Shown in pieces: positions 34,445 to 43,858 of a stretch of 64,000 nt of DNA. The stretch comes from UBA6115 sp050952935 (GTDB lineage Bacteria; Bacillota; Clostridia; Christensenellales; Aristaeellaceae): NCBI GenBank assembly GCA_050952935.1, contig JBMNLS010000001.1:248001-312000 (forward strand), written 5' to 3'. A program made the position numbers and the translations under genes. Under the pieces are notes generated by a model that saw nothing but the letters and a program-made list of their open reading frames with translations, made no database searches and had not been told where the DNA came from. Numbering within the stretch: the first letter of the stretch is position 1; each line of letters opens with the position of its first letter.

Positions 34445-34990
34445 ATGGCAAAAGAGCTGATTGGGATATTTTTTGTGTTTTTCAAGATGGGGGCGGTGAC
34501 CTTTGGCGGCGGCTACTCGATGTTGCCCATTTTGAGGCGGGAGATCGTTCAGCGTTGTGGCTGGCTTTCGGAAGAGCAGGTGATGGATTTTTTTGCCGTC
34601 AGCCAGTGCCTGCCGGGCCTGATCGCCTCAAACGCCTCGGCGTTTATCGGCTATCAGCGCAGGAAAGCCCCGGGCGCCATTGCGGCGGTTCTGGGGGTGG
34701 TAGCGCCCAGCATCATCGTCATCACGCTGATTGCCGCCCTCATGCAAAACTTTCAAAATGAACCCATGGTGCGGCATGCTTTCAAAGCCATTTCCATCTG
34801 CGTATGCGCGCTGATCCTGGAGGCGGTGATCAGTATGTGGAAAAAGGGCGTTAAGGACTGGGTGGGCCTTGTCATCTGCCTGGCGGTGTTTGCCCTGGCG
34901 GCGTTTACAGATATTTCGCCTGTCTGGCTGGTGATGTTTTCCGCCATTTCCGGCATCGCTGTGAAAACGGCAAAGGAGAAGCGGGCATGA
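34445..34990 (+). CDS. Chromate transporter family protein, half-size subunit 1
   Basis: 181 residues, about six membrane segments. It carries the CHR-family start FFKMGAVTFGGGYSMLPIL and the loop SQCLPGLIASNASAFIGYQ. Short CHR proteins come in adjacent pairs that together equal one full-length ChrA. Its stop overlaps the start of the second half by 4 bp (ATGA). Full-length relatives export chromate in exchange for sulfate or protons; the physiological substrate of half-size pairs in anaerobes is uncertain. Confidence 0.85.
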   Translation: MAKELIGIFFVFFKMGAVTFGGGYSMLPILRREIVQRCGWLSEEQVMDFFAVSQCLPGLIASNASAFIGYQRRKAPGAIAAVLGVVAPSIIVITLIAALMQNFQNEPMVRHAFKAISICVCALILEAVISMWKKGVKDWVGLVICLAVFALAAFTDISPVWLVMFSAISGIAVKTAKEKRA

Positions 34991-35550
34991 TTTATTTGCG
35001 TTTAGCCTGGGAATTCATGCAGATTGGCCTGTTTGCCATTGGCGGTGGCATGGCCACCCTGCCCTTTTTGCAGCGGTTGGGGGAGCATACCGGCTGGTTT
35101 GATGAAAAGCTCATCACCGATATGATCGCCATCTCCGAAGCCACCCCGGGGCCCATCGGCATCAACATGGCCACCTATGTGGGCTATAATACGGCGGGGG
35201 TTTGGGGCGGGATCGTGGCCACCCTGGCTGAAATCCTGCCTTCGCTAATCATTGTGATATTGGTGTCCAAGTCCCTTCAGCGCTTCAGCGCCAGCAAATA
35301 TGTGGAATACACTTTTTACGGCCTGCGCCCTGCCGTCACTGGGCTTATCGCCGCGGCGGTGCTGGCGGTGTTCCAGACAGCGGTGATCAATACCGATCTT
35401 TACCGTCAGACAGGCGCCCTAAGCGACCTGATCAGCCTGAAATACATCCTGTTTTTCGCGGTGATTTTTATAGCCATCCGCAAGTATAAAAAAAGCCCCA
35501 TCCTGTATATCGCCATTTCCGCGGTGGTGGGCATCGTGATGCAGTTTTAA
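34987..35550 (+). CDS. Chromate transporter family protein, half-size subunit 2
   Basis: 187 residues, the partner of the preceding gene. The family motifs are FMQIGLFAIGGGMATLPFL near the start and AISEATPGPIGINMATYVG in the middle, followed by a hydrophobic C-terminal half with about four spans. Translational coupling through the ATGA overlap points to an obligate pair. The thioesterase gene follows after 11 bp. Confidence 0.85.
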   Translation: MIYLRLAWEFMQIGLFAIGGGMATLPFLQRLGEHTGWFDEKLITDMIAISEATPGPIGINMATYVGYNTAGVWGGIVATLAEILPSLIIVILVSKSLQRFSASKYVEYTFYGLRPAVTGLIAAAVLAVFQTAVINTDLYRQTGALSDLISLKYILFFAVIFIAIRKYKKSPILYIAISAVVGIVMQF

Positions 35551-35561
35551 GGAGGCACAGC

Positions 35562-36320
35562 GTGGATATCCAGAAAGTGGAGCGTTTGCTGGAAAGCGGC
35601 GAGTGTGACCGATATGGTTACTGGAAGCCCAACGCCATTATGGGCTTTATGCAGGAGGTGGCGGGGCTGCATGCGGCGCGCCTGGGCTTTGACCGGAAGG
35701 ATATCGTGAAAAACCATCAGGTGGTGTGGGTGCTGACCCGGCATGAGATGGTCATTGACCGCTATCCTGCCATTGGCGATGTGCTGGTGGGCAAATCCTT
35801 CCCCACCAAGGCACGCCGGGGCATTTATCCCCGCTTTTATCAGGTGGAGGACAGTACGGGCGGTGTTTTGGTGCGGGGCAGCAGTTTCTGGACGCTGGCT
35901 GATATTAACAGCCGCACCATGACCCAGGTGCCCCAGGTGACGGAAGGGATGCCGGATAATGAATCCCTCGAAAAGCCCCTGCCTTTTCCCGGCGGCGCCA
36001 GGGAGGTGGCGGAAGGCCGGGAGATCCGCTTCCAGTGGAAGCCCCTGTACACTGATATCGACCGCAACGGGCATGTGAACAACACCCGGGTGGCTGACTG
36101 GGCGCTGTGCTTTCTCAATGAATGCGTGGATCTTTCCCGCCGCCCGGTGCATACGATCCAGGTCACCTACCGCAAGGAGATGCTCCAAAATGACGCCATC
36201 GACCTGCGCTTTGTACTGGATCAGGACACCTTCTCCCTGCGGGGTGACCGGGAGGGGGACACCTGTGTGCTGCTTTCAGGCACCCTCTATCCGGACTACG
36301 ACCATGAGAACTTGATGTAA
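35562..36320 (+). CDS. Acyl-ACP thioesterase
   Basis: 252 residues with two hotdog folds, as in FatA/FatB-like thioesterases that release fatty acids from acyl carrier protein. The N-terminal half has WVLTRHEMVIDRYPAIGD. The C-terminal half has DIDRNGHVNNTRVADW, the DxNxHVNNxxY-like motif carrying the catalytic Asn and His. The start is GTG at 35562 behind AGGAGGC. In gut Clostridia such enzymes set the chain length of free fatty acids. It is probably co-transcribed with the chromate-transporter pair, though a functional link is not evident. Confidence 0.85.
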   Translation: MDIQKVERLLESGECDRYGYWKPNAIMGFMQEVAGLHAARLGFDRKDIVKNHQVVWVLTRHEMVIDRYPAIGDVLVGKSFPTKARRGIYPRFYQVEDSTGGVLVRGSSFWTLADINSRTMTQVPQVTEGMPDNESLEKPLPFPGGAREVAEGREIRFQWKPLYTDIDRNGHVNNTRVADWALCFLNECVDLSRRPVHTIQVTYRKEMLQNDAIDLRFVLDQDTFSLRGDREGDTCVLLSGTLYPDYDHENLM

Positions 36321-36346
36321 AATCAATCCGGCCATCAAACTGCTCC

Positions 36347-36375
36347 TTGACATATCCCACGTTTTTTCATAACAT
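36347..36375 (+). promoter_or_regulatory. Promoter of the transsulfuration-type lyase gene
   Basis: TTGACA (36347-36352), a 17-bp spacer and TAACAT (36370-36375), 45 bp before the start codon. Confidence 0.7.
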
Positions 36376-36420
36376 AGCATACATAACGCATGAACATACA
36401 GCCGAAAGGTGGCGTCGGCC

Positions 36421-37602
36421 ATGAATCTGAAAAACGAACAATTACTCACCATCACCCATGGCTTTGAGGAGTATCAGCGCCAGCTGGGGGCGGTTTCTCC
36501 GCCGGTGTATTTTTCTTCGCTGCATGTGCACCCCACCTTTGAGGAATATATGCAGGCAGGCGCCGGTCAGGATGGGGACGCCTATGTTTATGGTCGTGTT
36601 TCAAACCCCACCATCAGGCTGTTGGAGCAAAAGCTGGCGGAACTTGAGCATGGGGCAGACGCCCTGGTGTTTGGCTCCGGGATGGCCGCCGCCACCTCCG
36701 CCATCCTGGCCACCTGCCAGGCGGGGGATCATATCCTGTGTATGCGGGATTCCTACCGCCCTGTGCATTCTTTCATGGCCTCTGTGGGCACGCCCCGGCT
36801 CAAGATGGAGATGAGCTTTGTTTCCGGCCTGGACCTGGAGGAGATCAGGCAGGCCATCAGGCCCAACACCCGCCTTGTGATCCTTGAAAGCCCGGCCACC
36901 TTTGTGTTTTCGGTGATCGATATTCCGGCGGTTGCCGCGCTGTGCCGGGAACATGGCATCACCACCTATCTTGACAACACCTATTGCACGCCCCTTTATC
37001 AAAACCCTCTGGACATGGGCGTTGACATCGTGATGCACACTCTGTCCAAATACATTGGCGGGCACAGCGATGTCATCGGTGGCGTATTGGTGTCCAAGGA
37101 TGAGGACTTTATCCGGCAGATGCGCCATGGCACCCGGGAGTGGCTGGGCGGCATCCTGGGGCCCATGGAAGGGTGGCTTGCCATCCGGGGGCTTCGCTCC
37201 ATGCCGGCAAGGCTGGCCATGCATCAGGAAAGCGCCATGAAGGTGGCCCGGTTCCTGGAGGATCACCCCCGGGTGAAGGCGGTGCACTATACGGGCCTGG
37301 CCTCCCATCCCCAGGTGGACCTGATCAAAAAACAGATGCGGGGCCACACGGGGCTGATGAGCTTTGAAATTGACGGAACGCCTGAGATGGCGGTGAAAAT
37401 GATCAATGCCCTGAAGCTTTTTGGCAAGGGCTGCTCCTGGGGCGGCTATGAAAGCCTGGCGCTGTGCCCCCTGTATGGCGTTAGTGAGGAGGCTGCCTGG
37501 GTCTCAGGCGTCTCCCGCGGGCTTATCCGCATCCATTGCGGGCTGGAGGGTGCCGACAACCTGATCGCCGATCTGGCCCAGGCGTTAAAAACCATTGAAT
37601 AA
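36421..37602 (+). CDS. Cys/Met-metabolism PLP-dependent enzyme (gamma-synthase/gamma-lyase group)
   Basis: 393 residues. The fold is that of cystathionine gamma-synthase, cystathionine gamma-lyase and methionine gamma-lyase. The PLP lysine is K210 in HTLSKYIGGHSDVIGG. Upstream landmarks are YGRVSNPTIRLLEQKLAELE, FGSGMAAATSAIL and TYLDNTYCTPLYQNP, and near the end VSRGLIRIHCGLEG. The exact reaction cannot be fixed from these motifs. The start is placed at the ATG at 36421 behind AAAGGTGG. The binding-protein gene of the ABC operon follows after 37 bp. Confidence 0.88.
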   Translation: MNLKNEQLLTITHGFEEYQRQLGAVSPPVYFSSLHVHPTFEEYMQAGAGQDGDAYVYGRVSNPTIRLLEQKLAELEHGADALVFGSGMAAATSAILATCQAGDHILCMRDSYRPVHSFMASVGTPRLKMEMSFVSGLDLEEIRQAIRPNTRLVILESPATFVFSVIDIPAVAALCREHGITTYLDNTYCTPLYQNPLDMGVDIVMHTLSKYIGGHSDVIGGVLVSKDEDFIRQMRHGTREWLGGILGPMEGWLAIRGLRSMPARLAMHQESAMKVARFLEDHPRVKAVHYTGLASHPQVDLIKKQMRGHTGLMSFEIDGTPEMAVKMINALKLFGKGCSWGGYESLALCPLYGVSEEAAWVSGVSRGLIRIHCGLEGADNLIADLAQALKTIE

Positions 37603-37639
37603 AAAGGCGAAACACGCCTTTAAAATAGGAGGAAATGTG

Positions 37640-38974
37640 ATGAAAAAGAGACTGATTGCCCTGATGCTCTGCCTGATGCTGCTGACCCCTCTGGTGCTAA
37701 GCAGCGCCGGGGCCAACACCCAACTGCGCTTTATCGATGTTTCTCCCAGCCCCGTCAGACAGGAATACTTTGAGAAGACATTCGCCAAGTTCCAGGAGGA
37801 AACCGGCATCTCTGTGGTGTATGAAAGCGTGCCGTGGGATGACGCGGCCAATAAGCTGACCATCCTGGGCACCTCCAACCAGCTGCCTGACGTGATCACC
37901 ACCTGGGCCGGCTGGCTGGGCCAGTTCACCGCCTCTGGCTGGGTGATTCCGCTGGCTGACTACATTGCCGGCACCGAGGATCAATATGCCGACACCGTGA
38001 CCAAGCTCGTCTGGAAAGGCGAGAACGAGCTCTACGGCAACACCTACACCGTGCCAGACGGCATGATGGTGAAGGGCGTTTTTGTGCGCAAGGATTGGGC
38101 CCAGGAAGAGGGCATGGACCTTGACCCCGCCAAGGGCTGGACCTACAACGAGTATTTTGACGCGGTGCGCAAGTTCACCAACCCCGAGAAAAACCGCTAC
38201 GGCACCTCTTTCCGCGGCGCCCGCGGCGCTTTTGACCCGCTGTTTGTGTACCTGCAAACCCTCACCGGCGGCCGGGCCTATGCCGATGACGGCTCCGCCC
38301 TGTTTAACACGCCTGAGGCGGTTGCTGCCTATGAGACCTGGAACGGCCTGTATCTGGACGGCAATGCCCCCAAGGACGCCATCAACTGGGGCTTCATCGA
38401 AATGGTGGACAATTTCACCGGCGGCCTCACCGGCACCCTTATCAACGATTCGGAGGTGGCCGCCACTTGCATCACCAGCATGAAGGACGATCAGTGGATG
38501 GTGATGCCCATGCCCCAGAGCGATGTGGACGGCAAAATCTACAACACCGTCAACTCCCCTTACGCCTATTCCATTTCCGCCAGCTCCAAAAACCCGGATG
38601 CCGCCTGGAAGTTGATTGAGTACCTCACCCGTCCTGACAACAACATCGAATACTGCAAGCTCACCGGCCTCATCCCCATCAAAAAGGATGTGGGTGATGA
38701 CCCCTTCTACGGGCCGGATGGCTACTATGCCACCTTCATGCAGCAGTTGAACGATCCCAAGCTGGTGGTGCCCTGCGCCTTCGGTCCCTTCAGCTACACC
38801 GACATGCACCAGGGCATGATGCATGAGGAGATGCAAAAATATCTCCTGGGCCAGCAGGATGCCAAAACCTCCCTGGGCTTGGTGGCAGGCGAACTGGAAA
38901 AACGCATGAAGGAGTACCTAACTGAGAATCCCGGCAGCGCTGTGGAGCAGCCCAAGAGCCTCAGCGACAACTGA
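37640..38974 (+). CDS. Sugar ABC transporter substrate-binding protein
   Basis: 444 residues, extracellular solute-binding protein family 1. It begins with a Sec signal peptide (MKKRLIALMLCLMLLTPLVL, then SSAGA) that lacks a lipobox cysteine. The mature start LRFIDVSPSPVRQEYFEKTF and the later AFDPLFVYLQTLTGGRAY are in the style of carbohydrate-binding proteins. It delivers a sugar to the two permeases that follow. The absence of a lipid anchor is odd for a Gram-positive binding protein; the uncleaved signal or another contact may hold it. AGGAGGAAATG precedes the ATG. Confidence 0.88.
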   Translation: MKKRLIALMLCLMLLTPLVLSSAGANTQLRFIDVSPSPVRQEYFEKTFAKFQEETGISVVYESVPWDDAANKLTILGTSNQLPDVITTWAGWLGQFTASGWVIPLADYIAGTEDQYADTVTKLVWKGENELYGNTYTVPDGMMVKGVFVRKDWAQEEGMDLDPAKGWTYNEYFDAVRKFTNPEKNRYGTSFRGARGAFDPLFVYLQTLTGGRAYADDGSALFNTPEAVAAYETWNGLYLDGNAPKDAINWGFIEMVDNFTGGLTGTLINDSEVAATCITSMKDDQWMVMPMPQSDVDGKIYNTVNSPYAYSISASSKNPDAAWKLIEYLTRPDNNIEYCKLTGLIPIKKDVGDDPFYGPDGYYATFMQQLNDPKLVVPCAFGPFSYTDMHQGMMHEEMQKYLLGQQDAKTSLGLVAGELEKRMKEYLTENPGSAVEQPKSLSDN

Positions 38975-39057
38975 TTTCATGTATCTCTTTGGCAGGCGGC
39001 GATATCCGCCGCCTGTCAAGCTAACAGGATGCACCATGAAAGGGGTGAACGGAAAAC

Positions 39058-40038
39058 ATGCTCTGGCAAATCGCGCTGTATATCCTGCTGGTTGTCATTC
39101 TGTTTGTGATAGGCTTCCGGCTGCTCAGGAACTATGAGAAGAAAACCCATCAGGCGCAGATCAGCCGGAAACTGGAGCCCTATCTGTTTGTCATGCCCAC
39201 GTTTCTGTTGCTGCTTTTAGCCTTTGGCTATCCGCTGATCAACTCCATCTGGATGGCCTTTCAAAACTACAAGCTCACCCAGCCGGGGAAAATCTACTTC
39301 AACAACTTCGCCAACTTCAACAACCTCTTTTCTGACCGGGACATTGGGCTGATCATGCGCAATTCCTTTGTCTATGTGATCGCCAGCGTAGGCATGCAGT
39401 TTTTGCTGGGAATGACGCTGGCTTTGGCCCTAAAGAAAAAATTCAGGGGCCGCGGTGCATACCAGGCCATTGTGTTCCTCCCCTGGGCCTTTTCCGCCTT
39501 CGTGGTGGGCCTCATGTTCCGCTGGTCTTTTAACGGTGAATATGGCGTGGTGAATGACCTGCTGATAAAGCTGGGCCTGGCCTCAGAGAAGATCGCCTGG
39601 CTGGGAACGCCGGGGTTGTCACTGCTGGTGGTTATTTTCGCCATGATCTGGATGGGCGTTCCCTTCTTTGCCATCATGTACTTAGCGGCGCTCCAGTCCA
39701 TCCCGGAGGATGTGTATGAGGCGGCTGACATTGACGGCTGTGGCGCCATCAGGCGTTTTTTCGCCATTACTTTTCCCTATATCAAGCCCACGGTTATCAT
39801 GACGTTGCTGCTGCGCACCATCTGGGTGTTCAACTCCTTTGACCTGATTGTGGTCATCACCGGCGGCGGTCCTGCCAACCACTCCCAGACATTGCCCTCC
39901 TACATGTACACCCGGGCCTTCTCAGGCTATGACTTCGGCCTGGCAAGCGCGCTGGGCGTTGTGCTGATGGTGATCCTGGCGATTTACGCGGTGGTCTTCC
40001 TGAAGGTGACAAAATACAATAAGGCAGGTGATTTCTAA
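39058..40038 (+). CDS. Sugar ABC transporter permease (MalF/UgpA type)
   Basis: 326 residues. An extra N-terminal span (residues about 3-22) is followed by the usual six-span permease core. The EAA loop that docks the ATPase is EDVYEAADIDGCGAIRRFFA. It pairs with the next gene, whose ATG at 40038 overlaps the last base of this one's stop codon. AAAGGGGTGAA precedes the ATG. Confidence 0.92.
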   Translation: MLWQIALYILLVVILFVIGFRLLRNYEKKTHQAQISRKLEPYLFVMPTFLLLLLAFGYPLINSIWMAFQNYKLTQPGKIYFNNFANFNNLFSDRDIGLIMRNSFVYVIASVGMQFLLGMTLALALKKKFRGRGAYQAIVFLPWAFSAFVVGLMFRWSFNGEYGVVNDLLIKLGLASEKIAWLGTPGLSLLVVIFAMIWMGVPFFAIMYLAALQSIPEDVYEAADIDGCGAIRRFFAITFPYIKPTVIMTLLLRTIWVFNSFDLIVVITGGGPANHSQTLPSYMYTRAFSGYDFGLASALGVVLMVILAIYAVVFLKVTKYNKAGDF

Positions 40039-40880
40039 TGAATAGCAAGGCGAAGAAAACCCTGTCAACCACCGGGCGCGTGCTGTTGCTGGCCATTTAC
40101 CTGCTGGCGGTGATTCTGCCCATTTACTGGATGGTGGCCACCTCTCTTAAGCCCCATACAGAGATTATTGACGCCCAGAACCTCACCTATGTGCCCAATA
40201 ATCCCACCACTGAGAACTATGACCAGCTGTTTTCCATGTACAACTACGGCTCCATGGTGAAAAACTCGCTCATCATCTCAGGCAGCACGGCCATTGTGAT
40301 CACCCTGCTGTCCATTCTGGGCGGCTACGCCTTTGCCCGCTATGAATTCCGCGGGAAGGGAGCCATGCTGCTCTTCTTTTTGCTCACGCAAATGATCCCC
40401 GGAATCTTGGTGATCATCCCGCTGTATGTGATTTTTGCCGATGCCGGGCTTATCAACACCCGGTTTAGCCTGTTTGCGTACTACCTGGTGGTCAACCTGC
40501 CGTTTTGCGCCATCACCATGCGCAGCTTCTTTGAGCGTATCCCCTACACGCTGGAGGAGGCCGCCTATGTGGACGGCTGCACCAAGTGGCAGGGCCTGTT
40601 CAAAATCATTTTGCCTATCATGTTCCCGGGGATTGTGGCGGTGTTTGTCTTTGCCTTTATCGGCTCCTGGAACGAGCTGATCGCGGGCACCATCTTCATC
40701 AGCACCTCCGACATGTGGACGGTGCCGGTGGGCCTTAAATCCCTCATTGGCAAGTATGATGTGAAGTGGGGCGTGCTGATGGCAGGCGGCGTCCTGGCGC
40801 TGCTGCCCACCGCCATCATGTTTGCGGTGATGCAGCGCTTTGTGGTGGAAGGCTTGACCGCCGGCGCCGTGAAAGGATAA
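40038..40880 (+). CDS. Sugar ABC transporter permease (MalG/UgpE type)
   Basis: 280 residues, six membrane spans. The EAA loop is YTLEEAAYVDGCTKWQGLFK, and the C-terminus VVEGLTAGAVKG is typical of MalG-type subunits. It forms the membrane channel with the preceding permease. No ATP-binding subunit is encoded nearby, so a shared MsmK/UgpC-type ATPase from elsewhere is expected. Confidence 0.92.
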   Translation: MNSKAKKTLSTTGRVLLLAIYLLAVILPIYWMVATSLKPHTEIIDAQNLTYVPNNPTTENYDQLFSMYNYGSMVKNSLIISGSTAIVITLLSILGGYAFARYEFRGKGAMLLFFLLTQMIPGILVIIPLYVIFADAGLINTRFSLFAYYLVVNLPFCAITMRSFFERIPYTLEEAAYVDGCTKWQGLFKIILPIMFPGIVAVFVFAFIGSWNELIAGTIFISTSDMWTVPVGLKSLIGKYDVKWGVLMAGGVLALLPTAIMFAVMQRFVVEGLTAGAVKG

Positions 40881-40885
40881 GGTGG

Positions 40886-42136
40886 ATGAAAACCGCGCAG
40901 CAAAAAGCCCCCTGGTGGGCAGAGGGCAAGTTCGGCCTGTTTGTGCACTGGGGGCTTTATGCTATTCTGGCAGGCGCTTACAAAGGCAAACGCACCGGCA
41001 ACATCGCCGAATGGATCATGCATGATTTGCGGATCCCCAAAACAGAATATGAAAAACTGGCGAACCGGTTCAACCCCGCCCATTTCAGCGCCGATGCCCT
41101 GGTGAAGCTGGCCCGGGACGCCGGCATGCGCTATGTGGTGTTCACGGCCAAGCATCATGACGGCTTTGCCATGTTTGATTCCAAGGCCGATCCCTACAAT
41201 GTGGTGGCTGCCACGCCCTACGGGCGGGATGTGGCCATGGATTTCCGCGAAGCCTGTGACAAACATGGGCTGAAGCTGTGTTTCTATTACTCCCAGGCAC
41301 AGGACTGGCACCATCCCGGCGGCATTGAGGAGGCGGTGTGCGACCCTAACCCCCGATTCCGCGAATACCTGGATGAAAAATGCATCCCTCAGCTGAAGGA
41401 GCTGCTGACGGGCTATGGCGATATCGGCCTCATTTGGTTTGATACCCCCATGCAGATGACAAAATCAGAGTCGGAGGAGCTGGCAAACTTTGTCAGAAGC
41501 CTCCAGCCGGATTGCCTCATTTCCGGCCGCATCGGCCATGGCCTGGGGGATTATATGACCACCGGGGATAATTTCCTGCCCCTGCTGCCCCACCCTAGGG
41601 CCTTTGAGGTGCCGGTCACCATCAACCATACCTGGGGCTTTAGCGACTATGATCACAACTGGAAGAAGCCCCAAAACCTGCTCCGCGGGCTGGTCAAAAC
41701 CGTGAGCCGGGGCGGAAACTACCTGTTGAATATAGGCCCTGATAAAATGGGGCGCATCCCTGAGGAGAGCGCCAATGTGCTGCAAGCCATGGGCCGGTTC
41801 ATGGCCGCTAACAGCGAAGCGATCTATGGCGCCGCCCCAGTCCCCGTTTATCCCTATGATGTGGGCGATTGGTGTTTGTTTACGGCCAAGCCCCATACCC
41901 TCTACCTGCACCTGTTTGAAAAACGGCCGGATATTTACCTGCTGTCCATCGCCAACAAACCCCTGCGCGCCACCGTGCTTGGAAGCGGCGAGGAGCTGCC
42001 CATCATCCTGCGCACCACCGGCGAGGGCGACCCCAGCTGGCGCATGCCCTGGCCCCGGGCTGATGTGGAGAGTGGCCTGGTGGTCAAGGTGGAGCTGGCA
42101 GAGGAAGAAGTGATGTTTGAAGCCCTCAGGGGCTGA
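40886..42136 (+). CDS. GH29 alpha-L-fucosidase, cytoplasmic
   Basis: 416 residues, starting MKTAQQKAPWWAEGKFGLFV. The GH29 landmarks FGLFVHWGLYAI, YVVFTAKHHDGFAMFDS and IGLIWFDTP are present. Asp186 in WFDTP is the expected nucleophile. No signal peptide is present, so fucosides must enter through the ABC transporter encoded directly upstream (5-bp gap). This predicts import of a fucosylated glycoside and removal of L-fucose inside the cell. The ATG at 40886 is behind AAGGTGG; an upstream frame inside the permease gene is not real. No fucose-catabolism genes follow. Confidence 0.9.
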   Translation: MKTAQQKAPWWAEGKFGLFVHWGLYAILAGAYKGKRTGNIAEWIMHDLRIPKTEYEKLANRFNPAHFSADALVKLARDAGMRYVVFTAKHHDGFAMFDSKADPYNVVAATPYGRDVAMDFREACDKHGLKLCFYYSQAQDWHHPGGIEEAVCDPNPRFREYLDEKCIPQLKELLTGYGDIGLIWFDTPMQMTKSESEELANFVRSLQPDCLISGRIGHGLGDYMTTGDNFLPLLPHPRAFEVPVTINHTWGFSDYDHNWKKPQNLLRGLVKTVSRGGNYLLNIGPDKMGRIPEESANVLQAMGRFMAANSEAIYGAAPVPVYPYDVGDWCLFTAKPHTLYLHLFEKRPDIYLLSIANKPLRATVLGSGEELPIILRTTGEGDPSWRMPWPRADVESGLVVKVELAEEEVMFEALRG

Positions 42137-42175
42137 TTACCAATATTTACTTGTTGTTTGATTAAGCTTTTAGGA

Positions 42176-42203
42176 AGATGCTCAGACTATAGGAGCATCT
42201 TTT
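42176..42203. terminator. Terminator between the fucosidase and phoR genes
   Basis: An 8-bp stem, AGATGCTC/GAGCATCT, with a 9-nt loop, followed by TTT on the + strand. It overlaps the end of phoR and can serve both converging operons. Confidence 0.6.
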
Positions 42204-43858
42204 GCCTTAAAGAGGGGGAAGGCCACGCTGATGGTGGTGCCTTTGCCAGGGGCGCTGTCAAGGGATATTTTGCCGCAGTGGTATTCGGCCGCGTGCTTCA
42301 CGATGGAAAGGCCCAGACCGGTGCCGCCGGTGGCCTTGGAACGGCTTTTGTCCGTGCGATAGAAGCGCTCAAAGATGCGGCTGTGGTGCTCCGGCTCAAT
42401 GCCGATGCCGGTATCAGCTACCCTGAAGATGGCTTGATTGTCCCGGGAGGTCACGGACACCTGGACCGTTCCCTTGGGATAGTTGTATTTAATGGCGTTG
42501 TCAATCAGGTTCATGCACAGCTCGCCCAGAAGCGTCCGGTCACCCTGGATAAAGGCTTCCTCTCCTTCAAAGGACAGGTCAATTTCCTTCTCCCCGGCCA
42601 TGGGCTCCAGGGATTCGCAGGCGGCCTTGGCCACTTCATGCAGGCCGACCTTTTCCCGATTGCCCCGGGGGAAGCCCTCATCCAGCTTTGACAGCCTCAG
42701 GATATCCTCCACCAGGGTGAGCATGCGTTTGCTTTCCCTCAGAATCACACGGCTGAAACCGGGGATGTCCTCAGGCTTTACCATGCTCTTTTCAAACATC
42801 TCAGCATAGCCGCAGATGGTGGTCAGCGGCGTTCTCAGCTCATGGGACACATTGGCGGTAAAGCGCTTGCGCAGGGCATCGCCCTCCAGCTTCTCAGTCT
42901 GGTCGCTGATCAGCAGCACCGCCCCCTGGTGGCTCTCCACCCTGCTGGCGGACATCACATAGCTGCGCCCGCCCCGAACCATCATGGCTTGGGCGCTGCC
43001 ATTTTGCTCCAGCTCATTCAGTAAATTCAGCATTTCCTGACGACGGTTTAGCTCCGGCATGGTTTTGCCGATGGCCCAATTTCTGTCAATGCCCAGCATG
43101 TCACTGGCGCTGGGGTTGATCAGCATGACACGCTGGCGCCGGTCAAGGGCGATGAAGCCCTCGTGCATGCCGTCAAGCAGCACATTCAGCTCCTGGCGGC
43201 GGTTTTCCAGCGCCTGCATCTGCTTTCGGGTGACGCGAACCTGCTCGTCAATGCGGCTCACCAGGGGCATCACCTCGTCATAGATATCGTTTTCCTCCGG
43301 CTTGTCCAGATTGATTTGGACGATGGGCTTTATCAGCAGGTCGGTAAGCCAGGCGGCCAGGGGCAGGCAGAGGATGATCAGCCCAATGACGCCGAATATC
43401 TGCCAGGGCAGCATGCTGTGCATCATCTCCATGCTGGCCCGCTCAAAGGCGGCCAGACGCAGAACGCTGCCATCCTCCAGCCTTGAGGCCACATAGATCA
43501 TGTTGGCATCAAGCGTGTCTGAATAACGCACGGCGCTGCCGGTGCCCTGGCTTAAGGCCTGTTTCACCTCATCCCGGTCACGGTGGTTTTCCAGGGGATC
43601 AGCATCGACGTTGTTGTCAAAGAGCACCGTGCCGTCCGGGGCGATATGGGTCACGCGGCTTAGGCTCAGCAGCTCCCGCATAACATTTTCATCCCCCAGC
43701 TGTTTCATGCGGGGGATAAGCAGGTCTATTTCGCTTTGTAAGCGGTTTATCACCTGTTGGGGGATAACCGTTGCCATGATGGCGGACATGAGTCCAGCTG
43801 ACAGGGCGGCAAAGATAACGATGAGGGCGATAAAGCTGATGAATATCCGCCTTCTCAA
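42182..43858 (-). CDS. phoR: Phosphate-regulon sensor histidine kinase
   Basis: 558 residues. Two membrane spans (about 7-30 and 152-172) flank an outside sensor of about 120 residues. Then come a linker, a PAS domain (about 222-325, VLLDGMHEGFIALDRRQRVM), HisKA with phospho-His339 in FTANVSHELRTPLTTICGY, and a HATPase with NLIDNAIKYN, DTGIGIEPEHHSRIFERFY and GGTGLGLSIVKH. This is the PhoR architecture. Its start overlaps the phoB stop by 4 bp. As last gene of the pst-pho operon it senses phosphate status through PstSCAB and PhoU. Confidence 0.92.
   Translation of the reverse strand: MRRRIFISFIALIVIFAALSAGLMSAIMATVIPQQVINRLQSEIDLLIPRMKQLGDENVMRELLSLSRVTHIAPDGTVLFDNNVDADPLENHRDRDEVKQALSQGTGSAVRYSDTLDANMIYVASRLEDGSVLRLAAFERASMEMMHSMLPWQIFGVIGLIILCLPLAAWLTDLLIKPIVQINLDKPEENDIYDEVMPLVSRIDEQVRVTRKQMQALENRRQELNVLLDGMHEGFIALDRRQRVMLINPSASDMLGIDRNWAIGKTMPELNRRQEMLNLLNELEQNGSAQAMMVRGGRSYVMSASRVESHQGAVLLISDQTEKLEGDALRKRFTANVSHELRTPLTTICGYAEMFEKSMVKPEDIPGFSRVILRESKRMLTLVEDILRLSKLDEGFPRGNREKVGLHEVAKAACESLEPMAGEKEIDLSFEGEEAFIQGDRTLLGELCMNLIDNAIKYNYPKGTVQVSVTSRDNQAIFRVADTGIGIEPEHHSRIFERFYRTDKSRSKATGGTGLGLSIVKHAAEYHCGKISLDSAPGKGTTISVAFPLFKAKDAPIV

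Noticed and set aside
33174..34451. 425-codon minus-strand frame opposite the gamma-glutamyltransferase gene
   Set aside because: Antisense shadow; no motif or ribosome site.
34987..35550. Reading the two chromate-transporter genes as one gene broken by a stop
   Set aside because: Each half has its own start motif and complete set of spans, and half-size pairs with ATGA overlap are a known arrangement.
37697..38836. 379-codon minus-strand frame opposite the binding-protein gene
   Set aside because: Antisense shadow rich in Gly/His/Val; the + strand product is a standard binding protein.
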